Notes under the pieces: generated by a model
The model's database searches: none
Seen by the model: only the letters and a program-made list of their open reading frames with translations
What the model was told of the DNA's origin: nothing
DNA from: Argyresthia goedartella
Lineage: Eukaryota; Arthropoda; Insecta; Lepidoptera; Argyresthiidae
Assembly: GCA_949825045.1 (NCBI GenBank)
Contig: OX463809.1
Span: 5,049,501 to 5,113,500 of the forward strand
Reading direction: 5' to 3'
Length of the DNA: 64,000 bases
Position numbers and translations under genes: made by a program
Shown here: positions 32,111 through 42,100 of the stretch, piece after piece
Layout of the letters: every line of letters begins with the position of its first letter
Position numbering within the stretch: the stretch's first letter is position 1

Positions 32111-35100
32111 TCATTCGTCAGCCTCACTCGAGTTGTTACTATAATCGCTATCATCAGTTCTCTTGAACACTAACCACGGATGAATCTTGTCTACAGGGAA
32201 GACGCTTTTAAACAGCCTGTTATTTCTTCGTGATATTGGAGTATCCTGCACCTCATACCTATCTTGCCCTAATACTTTTGTTATTCTATAAGGACCGCGT
32301 ACTTTCGGAATCAACTTTTTGCTTTGACCGGTTGACTGTACTTCTCTTTCTATTCTCACTAAATCTCCCTCTTTATACACTACCCTTTTTCTACCTTTGT
32401 CAAATCTCTCCTTTTGTTTTTCTTGATTTTTACGAATATGTTCAGAGACTTCGTTTCTTATCCTATCCCTGTCTACTTCGTCGTTCTCATCAGTAGAATC
32501 TATTTGTAAGCGTAACTTAGAATCAGACGTACCAACTAAGTTAGTGCCAAATAACGCTTGAGCCGGAGTCTTACCTATTCCCTTATTAAAGGTATTGTTA
32601 ATGCCCCATTGGATTTCCGAAACGCAATCATCCCATGATTTCTCTGACTTCCCTTGAGTGCAAGCTGCCAGGGCAGACAGAAAGGTTCTATTATACCTTT
32701 CTACCTGTCCATTTGCTCTTGGAGTTGCAACGGCATTAAGTACATGAGTTACTCCCAGTCCAGTAATAAACTCAGAGAATGACTTCGAAGTGAATGATGT
32801 GCCTCTATCAGAAATGAGTCGTTTCGGGACACCAAACGTGTGAAAATAGGTTTTTAACGCTTTTATTGTGTGACAAGTTTTCGTGCTTTTCACTGGTACA
32901 ATAACAAGGAATTTCGTGAATGCGTCAATCATCAGCAAAGCATGGGTATTATTATGTTTGCTTCTTACGAAAGGCCCCAGATGATCGGTGTGAACCGTGT
33001 GAAAGGGATTGGAAATTTTGGGTATCGGATGTAGTTCACCGGCCTTCTTAGCAGACGGGACTTTGGTGTTTGCACATTCTAAGCATGACTCGACATACTT
33101 CTTTACAAACCTTCTCATCTTAGGGAACCAATAAGATTGCATGATTCTCTCTAAGGTTTTGTCGAGACTGAAATGGCCAATGTCATCGTGATTGGCCTTC
33201 AACACTTGCCATCGGACCCCTTTTGGAACTACCCACCTAATCCCCTTTTCAGTTAATCTATAAAGCAATCCCCTTTTTATCACGAAATTCTTTGTTATTT
33301 CTACAGCATTATTGATAGTTTTGTCGTTGAGAATATCAATGATTCGTCGAACCTCACTATCATTCTGTTGTACGGTCAATATCCAGTCAACTGTTATACT
33401 TCTTACTTCTAAGGAATCGCAATTCACGGGATTACGACTCAGAGCATCTACATGGGACATGTTTTTACCGGGTTTGTACACGATAGAGAAGTCATATTCT
33501 TGTATGATATTCCACCAGCGAGCCACTCTTGGAAGGACGTCTCGTTTTTCAAAAGTGGCTCTCAATGAATTGCAGTCGGTCACGATCTCAAAACTTATCC
33601 CCAGCAAATAAACCCTGAATCTCTGTAACGATGATACTACTGCGAGAGTTTCAAGGTCGTAAGATGAGAAGTGCATCTCCTCTGGGGATGTCTGTCTGCT
33701 GTAATAAGCAACGGCCTGAAAAGGAGTGTCTTTATTCTTCCTTTGAAGAAGGATTCCCGCAACACCAATCTTCGATGCATCTGTATGTAGTTGTGTCTCA
33801 TACGCTGGATTATAATATGCCAGTATGGGTCTTTTGGTTAAGGCTGCCTTAAGGTTTTGAAAGGCATTTCCCTGAGCTTCGCTCCAAACGAATTTCACAT
33901 CTTTTTTTAAAAGATGTGTAAGTGGTTTGGCTATAATTGAAAACCCCTTCACAAACCGTCTAAAGAAACTGGCTAACCCCAAGAACTGTCTAACCCTATG
34001 CTGATCAGTGGGTATAGGGAAGTTCTCAACTGCAAGAATTTTCTTTTGTCCTGGTCTTATTCCCCTTTCGTCTACTTCGAATCCTAAATACTCTATAGAT
34101 GTCATAAAAAAATTACATTTGTCTAAGTTTAGGGTCAGTCCGGAATTCTTAAACATTTTCAGTATTTCTTGTAGTGTCTCAAAACCTTCGTTTATGTCTT
34201 TAGATGGTATAATTATATCGTCCATATACGCGAAAGCACGTTGAAACCTGGCATTACCTAGGATTTGATTAATGGTTCGTTGAAAAGTCGCCGGTGCGTT
34301 TGATAGTCCGAAAGGCATTCTATTAAATTCATATAGTCCATCTGGTGTAATGAATGCCGTTAATTTTTTTGATTCTTCTGTAAGTGGTATCTGATAATAG
34401 CCCGACGCAAGATCAAGGGTTGTATAGTATTTAAATCCAGAAAGGTTATCTAACTGGTCGTCTATTCTTGGTAACGGGTAATGCTCTTTAATAGTCTTTT
34501 TGTTTAAGGCCCTAAAATCAATACACAGCCTATAGTCACCAGTTTTTTTTCTGACCAGCAAAATCGGAGAAGCATAATTGGACATTGATTGCCTGACTAT
34601 ACCTGCTTCTTCCAACTCCTGTATCATATCTCTGACTATGGCTCTCTCTGCATGTGCCATACGATAGGGCCTATAAACCACAGGCGCAACATCCTGAAGT
34701 TTGATATCCATTTCGGACGTATTGCAACAACCTAGCTCCTTAATTGAGAAGGCGAAACAATCTCTATAGTCGTTTAATAATTCAACCAATTTTGACACAT
34801 CTTGTTCATCTAAACCTCGATTAACGCGTAGAATATCTTTATTTATTTGATCTCTGTTGGGGACCATTCTCACATTTTCAATACGATTTATAAAGTACTC
34901 CTTAGTTTCAAAGGCAGGAGTCGCCTTGAGGATCATGGTGTCTCTTTTAATTGGGAATGATTTCTGACTCAATTGTTTAATATATACTTGACCATGACCA
35001 TTCGTCAGTTTAATGATACCTCCAGGAAATTCGCACTCTTTTCCAGGTTCCTGTCGTAAACTTTGTTCAAAATAAATTTCTCCATCATATTTCGGCTTAG

Positions 35101-35545
35101 AATATACATCAATTATTGAAATATTTTCAATGGTTTCGTCACTTCCAGCAAAAAGTGAGATAGGATATTCCTTATCAAATTTGTTTTTAATTTTTAATTC
35201 ATTGTTGGTTTTGTAAACAACGATATGATCCTGTTCGGTATACGATTGTCCCACCAATAAAGGAATAGATAAAATATTATCCGGAACGACAAAAACTTCT
35301 AGCTTAGCTTTGACGTTATCAATTTCGATCTCAATGTTACATTTACCAACGGCATGAACCATAGAGTTTCCAAAACCCCGTAAAACTGGAAGATCACCCG
35401 TGTTCCAAGCAGTTGTAATATCTTTCGCATCAGAGGCCCTTATCATAGTGCATTGACTGCCAAAATCTATAAAACAATTCCTACTATGACCATTAACCAT
35501 CGCTGATTTGTAGTACTTGTCATCAGATTTATTAGTATTGGATAG
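32111..35545 (-). CDS. pol: Gypsy-2 Pol (protease, RT, RNase H, integrase)
   Basis: The frame is open for 1129 residues from ATG 35498-35500, and upstream it continues in the same frame as Gag to the UGA at 35546-35548. Domains in order are: aspartic protease (CFIDFGSQCTMI); RT (LVRKKTGDYRLCIDFRALNK, TLDLASGYYQIPL, FGLSNAPATFQR, catalytic AYMDDIIIPS); RNase H (LHTDASKIGVAGIL); integrase with its zinc finger (HDDIGHFSLDKTLER...CLECANTK) and core (HTDHLGPF, SDRGTSFTSKSF, ANGQVERYNRTF); and a C-terminal GPYRITKVLG region, a GPY/F-type module. No env gene follows. Expression as Gag-Pol probably needs readthrough. Confidence 0.93.
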   Translation of the reverse strand, partial: LSNTNKSDDKYYKSAMVNGHSRNCFIDFGSQCTMIRASDAKDITTAWNTGDLPVLRGFGNSMVHAVGKCNIEIEIDNVKAKLEVFVVPDNILSIPLLVGQSYTEQDHIVVYKTNNELKIKNKFDKEYPISLFAGSDETIENISIIDVYSKPKYDGEIYFEQSLRQEPGKECEFPGGIIKLTNGHGQVYIKQLSQKSFPIKRDTMILKATPAFETKEYFINRIENVRMVPNRDQINKDILRVNRGLDEQDVSKLVELLNDYRDCFAFSIKELGCCNTSEMDIKLQDVAPVVYRPYRMAHAERAIVRDMIQELEEAGIVRQSMSNYASPILLVRKKTGDYRLCIDFRALNKKTIKEHYPLPRIDDQLDNLSGFKYYTTLDLASGYYQIPLTEESKKLTAFITPDGLYEFNRMPFGLSNAPATFQRTINQILGNARFQRAFAYMDDIIIPSKDINEGFETLQEILKMFKNSGLTLNLDKCNFFMTSIEYLGFEVDERGIRPGQKKILAVENFPIPTDQHRVRQFLGLASFFRRFVKGFSIIAKPLTHLLKKDVKFVWSEAQGNAFQNLKAALTKRPILAYYNPAYETQLHTDASKIGVAGILLQRKNKDTPFQAVAYYSRQTSPEEMHFSSYDLETLAVVSSLQRFRVYLLGISFEIVTDCNSLRATFEKRDVLPRVARWWNIIQEYDFSIVYKPGKNMSHVDALSRNPVNCDSLEVRSITVDWILTVQQNDSEVRRIIDILNDKTINNAVEITKNFVIKRGLLYRLTEKGIRWVVPKGVRWQVLKANHDDIGHFSLDKTLERIMQSYWFPKMRRFVKKYVESCLECANTKVPSAKKAGELHPIPKISNPFHTVHTDHLGPFVRSKHNNTHALLMIDAFTKFLVIVPVKSTKTCHTIKALKTYFHTFGVPKRLISDRGTSFTSKSFSEFITGLGVTHVLNAVATPRANGQVERYNRTFLSALAACTQGKSEKSWDDCVSEIQWGINNTFNKGIGKTPAQALFGTNLVGTSDSKLRLQIDSTDENDEVDRDRIRNEVSEHIRKNQEKQKERFDKGRKRVVYKEGDLVRIEREVQSTGQSKKLIPKVRGPYRITKVLGQDRYEVQDTPISRRNNRLFKSVFPVDKIHPWLVFKRTDDSDYSNNSSEADE

Positions 35546-36766
35546 TCACAATACCCTTCTAGTAACAATATCCTTCTTGGAAGGACAATTTGCTTTAACA
35601 TGCCCAACTTTAAAACAACTTTCGCATTTTATCAACGGTTTCTTACACATGGAGAATGGATGCCCACTTTCTCCACAATTGAAACATTTTACTTGATCCC
35701 GTGTAATACTTGAGGTTGTATGTTTGACTGATTGTTGTGATCGTTTGTCGTCTGACATGGTTGTAGCGCCCCGAATGGCCGATCGTTCTTGTGGTCTATT
35801 AGATTTTACGTTTCGTAAGAATTTCAAAAGCATGTCCGGATCAGTAAACAACGCCGCTTCAGCACTGGTACGTACCGACCTATCGTCAATTCCTAAGAGG
35901 ACACAGTCTACTGCATTCTTACCATAGATTTTGCAACGATTTAGCAGAATTACCTTTTCATAAAAGTATTCCTCTAGGGAGTCATTATACCTTGCACGTT
36001 TGGCCAACATTTCTGTCAACAAAACGCCGTAGTTTTCCTCGCTTGGGAATGCAGTACGTAATTTTACCTGCCATTCAACCCATGAAAACATAAGGCTCGG
36101 TAACCCTTGATACCATTTCTGTCCAATTCCTACTAATTTGGGTAACGCGTAATGTATGGTCTGTCTTTCCGTCCAGTTGTATATAACCGCACACTCATTA
36201 ACCTTCGATAACCACATATCGATAGTTTGTGTTCTTTTAGAGGGGTCAAATTCAGGGACGACATTTAAAACTGGAAACCTTTCATTATCGGACTTGCTAT
36301 CAGATTTAAGCGCTTTTACGAGTTCTCGAAACGTATTCAAAATGTCATTACTATCTCCGGCCATTGGACGGTGATTATTATTCTTAAAGTTCTCGCTAGT
36401 GTTATCATCATGAGTACAATCTCGTTGCGAATTAGAGCACTTATCTCGACTCCTACGTACTTTACCCCTAGTGCGACTGCGGCTCCGTCTCTGGTATCTC
36501 GTGGTATCATTTTCATCTGGATCCCGGACACGGCTGCGGCTGCAAGCCCGGCGCGTGCTGTGATCCCGGCTGCGACTCCCGGTGTGATCCCGGCTGCGGC
36601 TGCACGACCGGTACCGGCTGCGACTCCTTGTTCGGCTGCGCCTGATATCCCGCGGCGGACTACGCACTCGTCGTGGACTGCGCGTGCGATCTGGATTGCG
36701 AACTTCACAGCGGCTGCGCCGTTGTGTGCCACTTCCCAATATTACAGACTCATTATCAGAGTCCAT
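35546..36766 (-). CDS. gag: Gypsy-2 Gag
   Basis: I chose ATG 36764-36766, just inside the right LTR, because the longer open frame upstream is LTR sequence. The first 130 residues are Arg/Ser-rich (RSRSR dipeptides). A capsid-like region follows (FPVLNVVPEFDPSKRTQTID, QKWYQGLPSLMFSWVEW, RYNDSLEEYFYEKVILL). Two zinc knuckles (CFNCGESGHPFSMC and CESCFKVGHVKANC) end the protein. It stops at UGA 35546-35548, followed directly by CTA and an open Pol frame in the same register. Confidence 0.92.
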   Translation of the reverse strand: MDSDNESVILGSGTQRRSRCEVRNPDRTRSPRRVRSPPRDIRRSRTRSRSRYRSCSRSRDHTGSRSRDHSTRRACSRSRVRDPDENDTTRYQRRSRSRTRGKVRRSRDKCSNSQRDCTHDDNTSENFKNNNHRPMAGDSNDILNTFRELVKALKSDSKSDNERFPVLNVVPEFDPSKRTQTIDMWLSKVNECAVIYNWTERQTIHYALPKLVGIGQKWYQGLPSLMFSWVEWQVKLRTAFPSEENYGVLLTEMLAKRARYNDSLEEYFYEKVILLNRCKIYGKNAVDCVLLGIDDRSVRTSAEAALFTDPDMLLKFLRNVKSNRPQERSAIRGATTMSDDKRSQQSVKHTTSSITRDQVKCFNCGESGHPFSMCKKPLIKCESCFKVGHVKANCPSKKDIVTRRVL

Positions 36767-36802
36767 AATTTTCCTTTGCGGACGCCGATCCCACTTCTGA
36801 AG

Positions 36803-37242
36803 TGTAAAAACGCCGCCCACTATTTGAGATCCCGGTGTATCGATGAAGAAATTAAAACCGCCAAGCACTTTCAAACACTGTATTCGGACTTCAGCTCTGC
36901 AAGTTACAACGGTCAACACAGGAATGGGCGCGCGCCTCGCAACACAACTCCTTTTATAGATGAAGTTGGCGCGCTTGTCAAAGTTGGCGCGCATGGCAGT
37001 TGTGTACGCGAGTTGCCGCGTTTTAACAAATTGGATGTAATTCAACTAAAACTAGAAACTACTACTTTAATTTAATCACTATGCAATTAATACAGCAATA
37101 ATAACTACAATATAACAACAAGATAATTGTCTAGATATTTTATATTGTTCGCGCGCATTTAGTCTTGCGCGCGAACACGATTTACAGCCATGTTTTGAAC
37201 GGATTGATATTTCAACACTATTAGGTAACTAAAAAGCTAACA
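36803..37242 (-). repeat. Gypsy-2 5' LTR
   Basis: By eye this is identical to 30705-31144. On the minus strand it runs TGTTAGC... to ...GTTTTTACA and is followed by the leader CTTCAGAAGTGGGATC and then the Gag start. The primer-binding site is not certain. Confidence 0.9.
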
Positions 37243-37521
37243 ATAAGTAGTATATGTTTGATATATATTTAATTTTTTACTTTTGTATTTTATTTAGTGT
37301 AAATCATTTACTATATCATTTATTATGTTTTAGTTGTAAACAATAAGATGTGTACAGTTTTATTGCGCACTAGGACTCTCCTGTTGCACAATTTTTCCTG
37401 TCCTGCCTAGGTTTGCTGGTAGAAATCTCTCTTTAGAGATAAGCTCGCCTTTGCTCATAAAATGTTTTGTTACCTTACTATTAAGATTTCTGTGCAATAA
37501 AGAATAAAGAATAAAGAATGT

Positions 37522-38706
37522 AGAGAAGAAATACAAAAAACTGTTGGTGAAGTCATAGAAACACTCAAGAAATCAGGCTTCAAACTTAATAAAAACAAAT
37601 GCATTTTTGAATCAGAGAGAATAAAATTCTTGGGACATATTGTTTCAGCTAATGGACTAGAAGCAGACCCAGAAAAGGTTGAGGCTATACTGGCAATGAA
37701 GGCACCAACAAACAAAACAGAACTACAGAGACTACTAGGAATGATCACATACCTAAACAAATTTATTCCAAATATGTCCGACCTAACAAATCCACTAAGA
37801 GAATTATTACACAAAAATACAAGTTTTATATGGGAAAATCATCATGAAAAAGCATTGAATAAAATTAAAGAAGTTCTTCAAAGTCCTCCTGTATTGAGAC
37901 TATATGATGTAAACAAACCTGTAACATTAAGTGTAGATGCAAGTTCTAAAAATCTTGGTGCTGCACTTCTTCAAGAGGGACAACCAGTAGCCTATGGAGC
38001 AAGAGCATTAACTAAATCTGAAGAAAATTATCCACAAATTGAAAAAGAAGCGCTCGCTATACACTTTGGATGTAAAAAATTTCATGAATATGTTTATGGT
38101 AAAGAACTAACAGTAGAATCAGACCATAAGCCACTTGAGACAATCTTCAAGAAAAACATACAATCTGCTCCAGCAAGATTGCAACGCATACTATTCAATC
38201 TTGCACCATACGCACCAAAAGTTATTTTCAAAAAAGGCACCGAAATACCCTTAGCAGACTTTCTTAGCCGAGACTGTGATGCATCTAACCTGAAATACGA
38301 ACAAGAGGAAAACTTGAAAGTTACAGTAATACTACCTATGTCATTTGATGCAAAAGAGGAACTAATTACAGCAACAAAAGAAGATCCACATTTACAGTTA
38401 CTACTTCAGACAATCATTCAGGGATTTCCAGAAAAGGCTAGTGAACTTCCCACAGAACTACAACACTAATTTAACTTTAAAGAAGAATTGAGCTATCTCA
38501 AAGGAATAATTTTCAAAGGAAATAAAATTGTAGTACCAAAATCACAGATCCCTAAAATGCTGAAGAATATTCATCAAGGACGTACGTAGGTATAAATAGC
38601 TGCTTAAGAAGAGCAAGACAAATTCTCTACTGGAAGGGACAATATGATGACATTATTAAACTAGTCAAAAACTGCTCTATCTGTGAACAAACACAAAAAG
38701 ACAACA
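37522..38706 (+). pseudogene. pol: Gypsy-1 Pol, RT end, RNase H and integrase zinc finger
   Basis: Directly after LINE C the Pol frame resumes with REEIQKTVGEVIETLKKSGF and then FLGHIVSANGLEADPEKVEA. RNase H follows (TLSVDASSKNLGAALLQ, YPQIEKEALAIHFGCKKFH, LTVESDHKPLE). A stop at 38467-38469, a frameshift near 38585 and a zinc-finger remnant ending CSICEQTQKDN show decay. BEL interrupts it at 38707. Confidence 0.85.
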
Positions 38707-39177
38707 TGTGGGCCCCTTCGACAACCCACACTTATTACTGGGGCGGTGGCTGGCTCGTAGAAAGAAGAAGAAACAGCGCAGTTTTGGTCGAACAGGGTCG
38801 CAGCTTCCTTGGCAGGGTAGTAGAGAGCTTCTCGCTTGGTTTCGCTTGTAGTGGACTGTATTGTACTGTGTCACTGAGAACTGTCTCTGTTGAACTGTGT
38901 CTGCTCCTGCCGGACGCCCGTAATTTATTCTGATTGGCGTACCGCGGGCGGCGGTGGGAGCAGCGATGCTATGAGCAGCGAGCGAGCGAGACGGCTTGCG
39001 TTTCTCTATCCGTCTCTTTCTATCTATCTTTCTCTCTCTACCTGTCTCTCTCTGCCAAGGAAACACGATTAGCAAACCTTTTATTTACCTATACTATTTA
39101 CAGAGTTATTAAAACTTAATGCTAATTAAATAATTACTTAGAAACTAAATTATGTAAACTAAATTATGTCGCGAACA
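38707..39177 (-). repeat. BEL 3' LTR
   Basis: The plus-strand ends are TGTGGGCCCC and GTCGCGAACA. On the minus strand it begins TGTTCGCGACATAATTTAG, and the polyprotein stop lies inside this start. A purine-rich GGCGGGAGAAGA on the minus strand abuts it. It includes a CT-rich run (TCTCTCTCTACCTGTCTCTC) near 39031-39055. Confidence 0.9.
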
Positions 39178-42100
39178 TCTTCTCCCGCCGCAGTCTTTCC
39201 AAGCTGTAATTCTTGCGGTTCGCGGCTTACAGGCAGGATAATTAGTTTCTTCGTGGGGCGTCGCAGGATCCCTCGTACTGTCCTGACGTCCACAGCGCGT
39301 ATCTCTCCGTCGGGTCCAGGGAAGGTAGCCACAACTTGTCCTTTCGGCCAGATGTTGCGAGGTAGGGTCCCGTCGGCGATGAGGACTAAGTCCCCGACTT
39401 TTATGGACCCTTGTGCGTGGGGCTCCCGCCGGTGTTGCAGCTCCGGCAGGTACTCCCGCACCCATCTGGCCCAGAAAACATCGGCGAGTCGCTGGCTAGC
39501 GATCCATGACTTGCGGCTGATGTCATCTCCTTCTACGAAAGCGCCTGGTAGTGGCACTCTGGACGGCCCCCCCATGAGAAAATGGTTCGGCGTGAGCGGC
39601 TCGTCGTCCCCCGGTGACATGGAGACATGGGTCAGCGGGCGGCTATTGATAGTGTGTTCCGCCTCGATGAGCAGCGTCATGAGTACTTCTTCATGCGGCG
39701 CCTTTTCGCGCAGGGTTGTTTGTAGCGCGGTTTTCACACTGCGCACCATCCGCTCCCACGCGCCTCCCATAAATGGCGCGCCCGGTGGGATGTAACGCCA
39801 TTTGATGCTCCGCACCGAGGCCTCTTCTGCCATTGCTCCTTTCGCCATTCTCTTGAGCTCACTGTCTGCGCCACGCAGGTTGGTGCCGTTGTCGCTCCAT
39901 AGTTCTGTCGGGCAGCCTCGCCTACTGATGAAGCGACGAAGGGCCATGATTGCCGAGTCCGTGCTCAGGCTCCCAGCCAGCTCCAAGTGTACGGCGCGTG
40001 TTGTAAGGCATGTGAACAACGCGCCATACCTTTTCTGTTGCCCGCGACCGACGGTGACTGCCATCGGGCCAAAGTAGTCGAGTCCAGTGTAGGTGAAGGC
40101 TCGGCGATGGTGGGCCAGTCGACATGGCGGGTGGTTGCCTGTTGATGGCCAGGCGGGCTTCGCTTTTCGAAGTCTGCAGGGCTGGCACCTCTTGACGGTT
40201 GTTCGGACGGAGACTCGTAGGCGCAGCATCCAGTATTGTTGCCTGACTTCGTTGGCGGTCGTCTCGAATCCTCCGTGATGCAGTTGGGTGTGCACGTAGG
40301 TTATAAACAGCCGCGCCCATGGATGACCGCCGTCCAGTATGGCCGGCTCGCTCTGCGTGGCTGTGATGCCTTCGGCTGCGGCGATCCGTGATTTAAGGCG
40401 CAGGATTCCGTCTTTTCCCAGTTGCATCGACAAATGTTTGAGGCGGCTGTCGTTTGCGATAGGGCTCCCTTTTCGTAACGCAGCTATCTCGGTTTCGAAG
40501 TCTTGGTGCTGAATGGCTTTGACCCATAGGAGCTCGGCGCGCTGCATGTATTCTGCGGGAAGAAGAATAACTTCCAGTTGGGGCTTGCGGCGAGCCACGA
40601 CGTCTACTTTCTTGGCTAGACGCGGTGTGTTTGCTTTCCAGTTCGGGTCAACACCTTCAGACTTCTTTGTCCTCTTTCTTGTTGCCAATGACTGCTCCCT
40701 TTTTGTGCGCAGCAATGCGATAAACTGGAGAATTCTGGCAGTGGATCTCATCAGTCGTAGCCAGCTGGAGAACCGTGCGACGTCTGGGAGAGCTTCGGCA
40801 AAACGTGGTGGTGTGGTCGCCACGTTCACGCGCTCTTCCCCGGTTTCCATCTTGTCGGTGAACTCTTGTTGCGGCCAATCCTCTTCCGGCTGACTTAAGA
40901 AGTCGGGTCCGACGAACCATCTGTGGTTCGAGTCGAAGTCATGCGGCATCATTCTTGTGGCGTCGTCCGCTACGTTGAGTTTTGTGGGGACCCACCGCCA
41001 TTCATTGGTTCTGGTGCTTTCGGAGATTTCCGCAACCCGATGTGCGACGAATGGTTTGTAGCTGCGTGGGCCTGTGCGCAGCCATGTCAGCACGGTGCTT
41101 GAGTCTGACCAGAATACCCGGCGTGCGGGCTTGATGTCGTGTTCTTCAACGGCTGTCCGAGCTAGGCGGCAGCCCAGCACAGCTGCTTGAAGCTCCAGGC
41201 GCGGGATGGAGATTGTCTTTAGTGGAGCGACGCGCCCTTTTGCGATGATTAATGAGACTCGCGATATCCCCTCTTCATCCGTAATTCTCCAGTAGACGGC
41301 AGCGGCGTAGGCGGTTGAGCTGGCGTCGACGAAAATGTGCGTCTCGGCTGCTAGTTCCCGCGCCAAGTATGGGTGACAGCGCGGGATCGACAGCTGTCCC
41401 ATTCTCTGTATGTTGTTAGCCCATATGTTCCAGGCCTCAGCTTCTCTCGGTGGCAGCTCTTCGTCCCATCCCGTACCGCAGCGCCAAGTGTCTTGCAGGA
41501 TTCTCTTGGCTTGTACTGTGACCGGTGTCGCTAGGCCCAGGGGATCGTATATCGACATGACCACCCTGAGTGCCTCCCTTTTCGTCGGTGTTCTCTCGCC
41601 CCTGATAATGGCTGCTGGGACCCTCGTTAAATTGGTGTTGAAGCCGAGTGTGTCGGCTTGGGTATCCCAGATCATTCCAAGGATCTTCTCTGGTGCAAGT
41701 TCGACGATGTTCTTGTTAGACTCCGGTTCCAGCTTATGTCTGACAAGTGCTGAGTTGGACGCCCATTTTTGTAGATGAAAGCTTCCCTCTCTGTGGATGC
41801 GAGCTACTTCTGTGGAGATCTCAAGCGCCTCTGTTTCTGTGTTGAAGCTGGCCAGGTAGTCGTCCATGTAGTGGTTACGTAGTATCGCATTGACGGCCTT
41901 TGGATGTTCTTCAGCGTGGCGTTCAGCGTTCGTGTTCTTCACAAAGATCGCCGTACATGGTGATGACTTTGCACCGAAGATGACGCTCTTCATACGGTAT
42001 TCTGTTGGCTGGCCCTCGCGTCGGCTTCCTCTCCACAGGAAGCGCTGCATGTCTCTGTCTTCTTCTCGTATGGAGATCCGTAGAAACATGTCCTTGATGT

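Larger units (their letters stand above)
30705..37242 (-). mobile_element. Gypsy-2, young Ty3/gypsy element
   Basis: LTRs at 30705-31144 and 36803-37242 (440 bases each) look identical and are flanked by ATAA at 30701-30704 and 37243-37246. The element is oriented on the minus strand: the gag start lies 36 bases inside the right LTR, pol follows, then a repeat-rich 3' region. Both coding regions are open apart from a single stop codon between them. It inserted into the 3' UTR of LINE C. Confidence 0.95.
29312..37516 (+). mobile_element. LINE C, CR1-like, inserted in Gypsy-1 and split by Gypsy-2
   Basis: This is flanked by AATGT at 29307-29311 and 37517-37521. It is 5'-truncated, with coding sequence to 30677 and a 3' UTR that resumes after Gypsy-2 at 37247. 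It ends in the tail (AATAAAG)3 at about 37496-37516. The UTR contains GAAATCTCTCTTTAGAGATA, a short palindrome seen near the ends of many insect LINEs. Removing it joins Gypsy-1 as IHAKC-REEIQKTV in frame. Confidence 0.85.

Noticed and set aside
36371..37075. 234-codon plus-strand frame rich in Ala and Pro
   Set aside because: It is antisense to the Arg/Ser-rich Gag of Gypsy-2 and the LTR.
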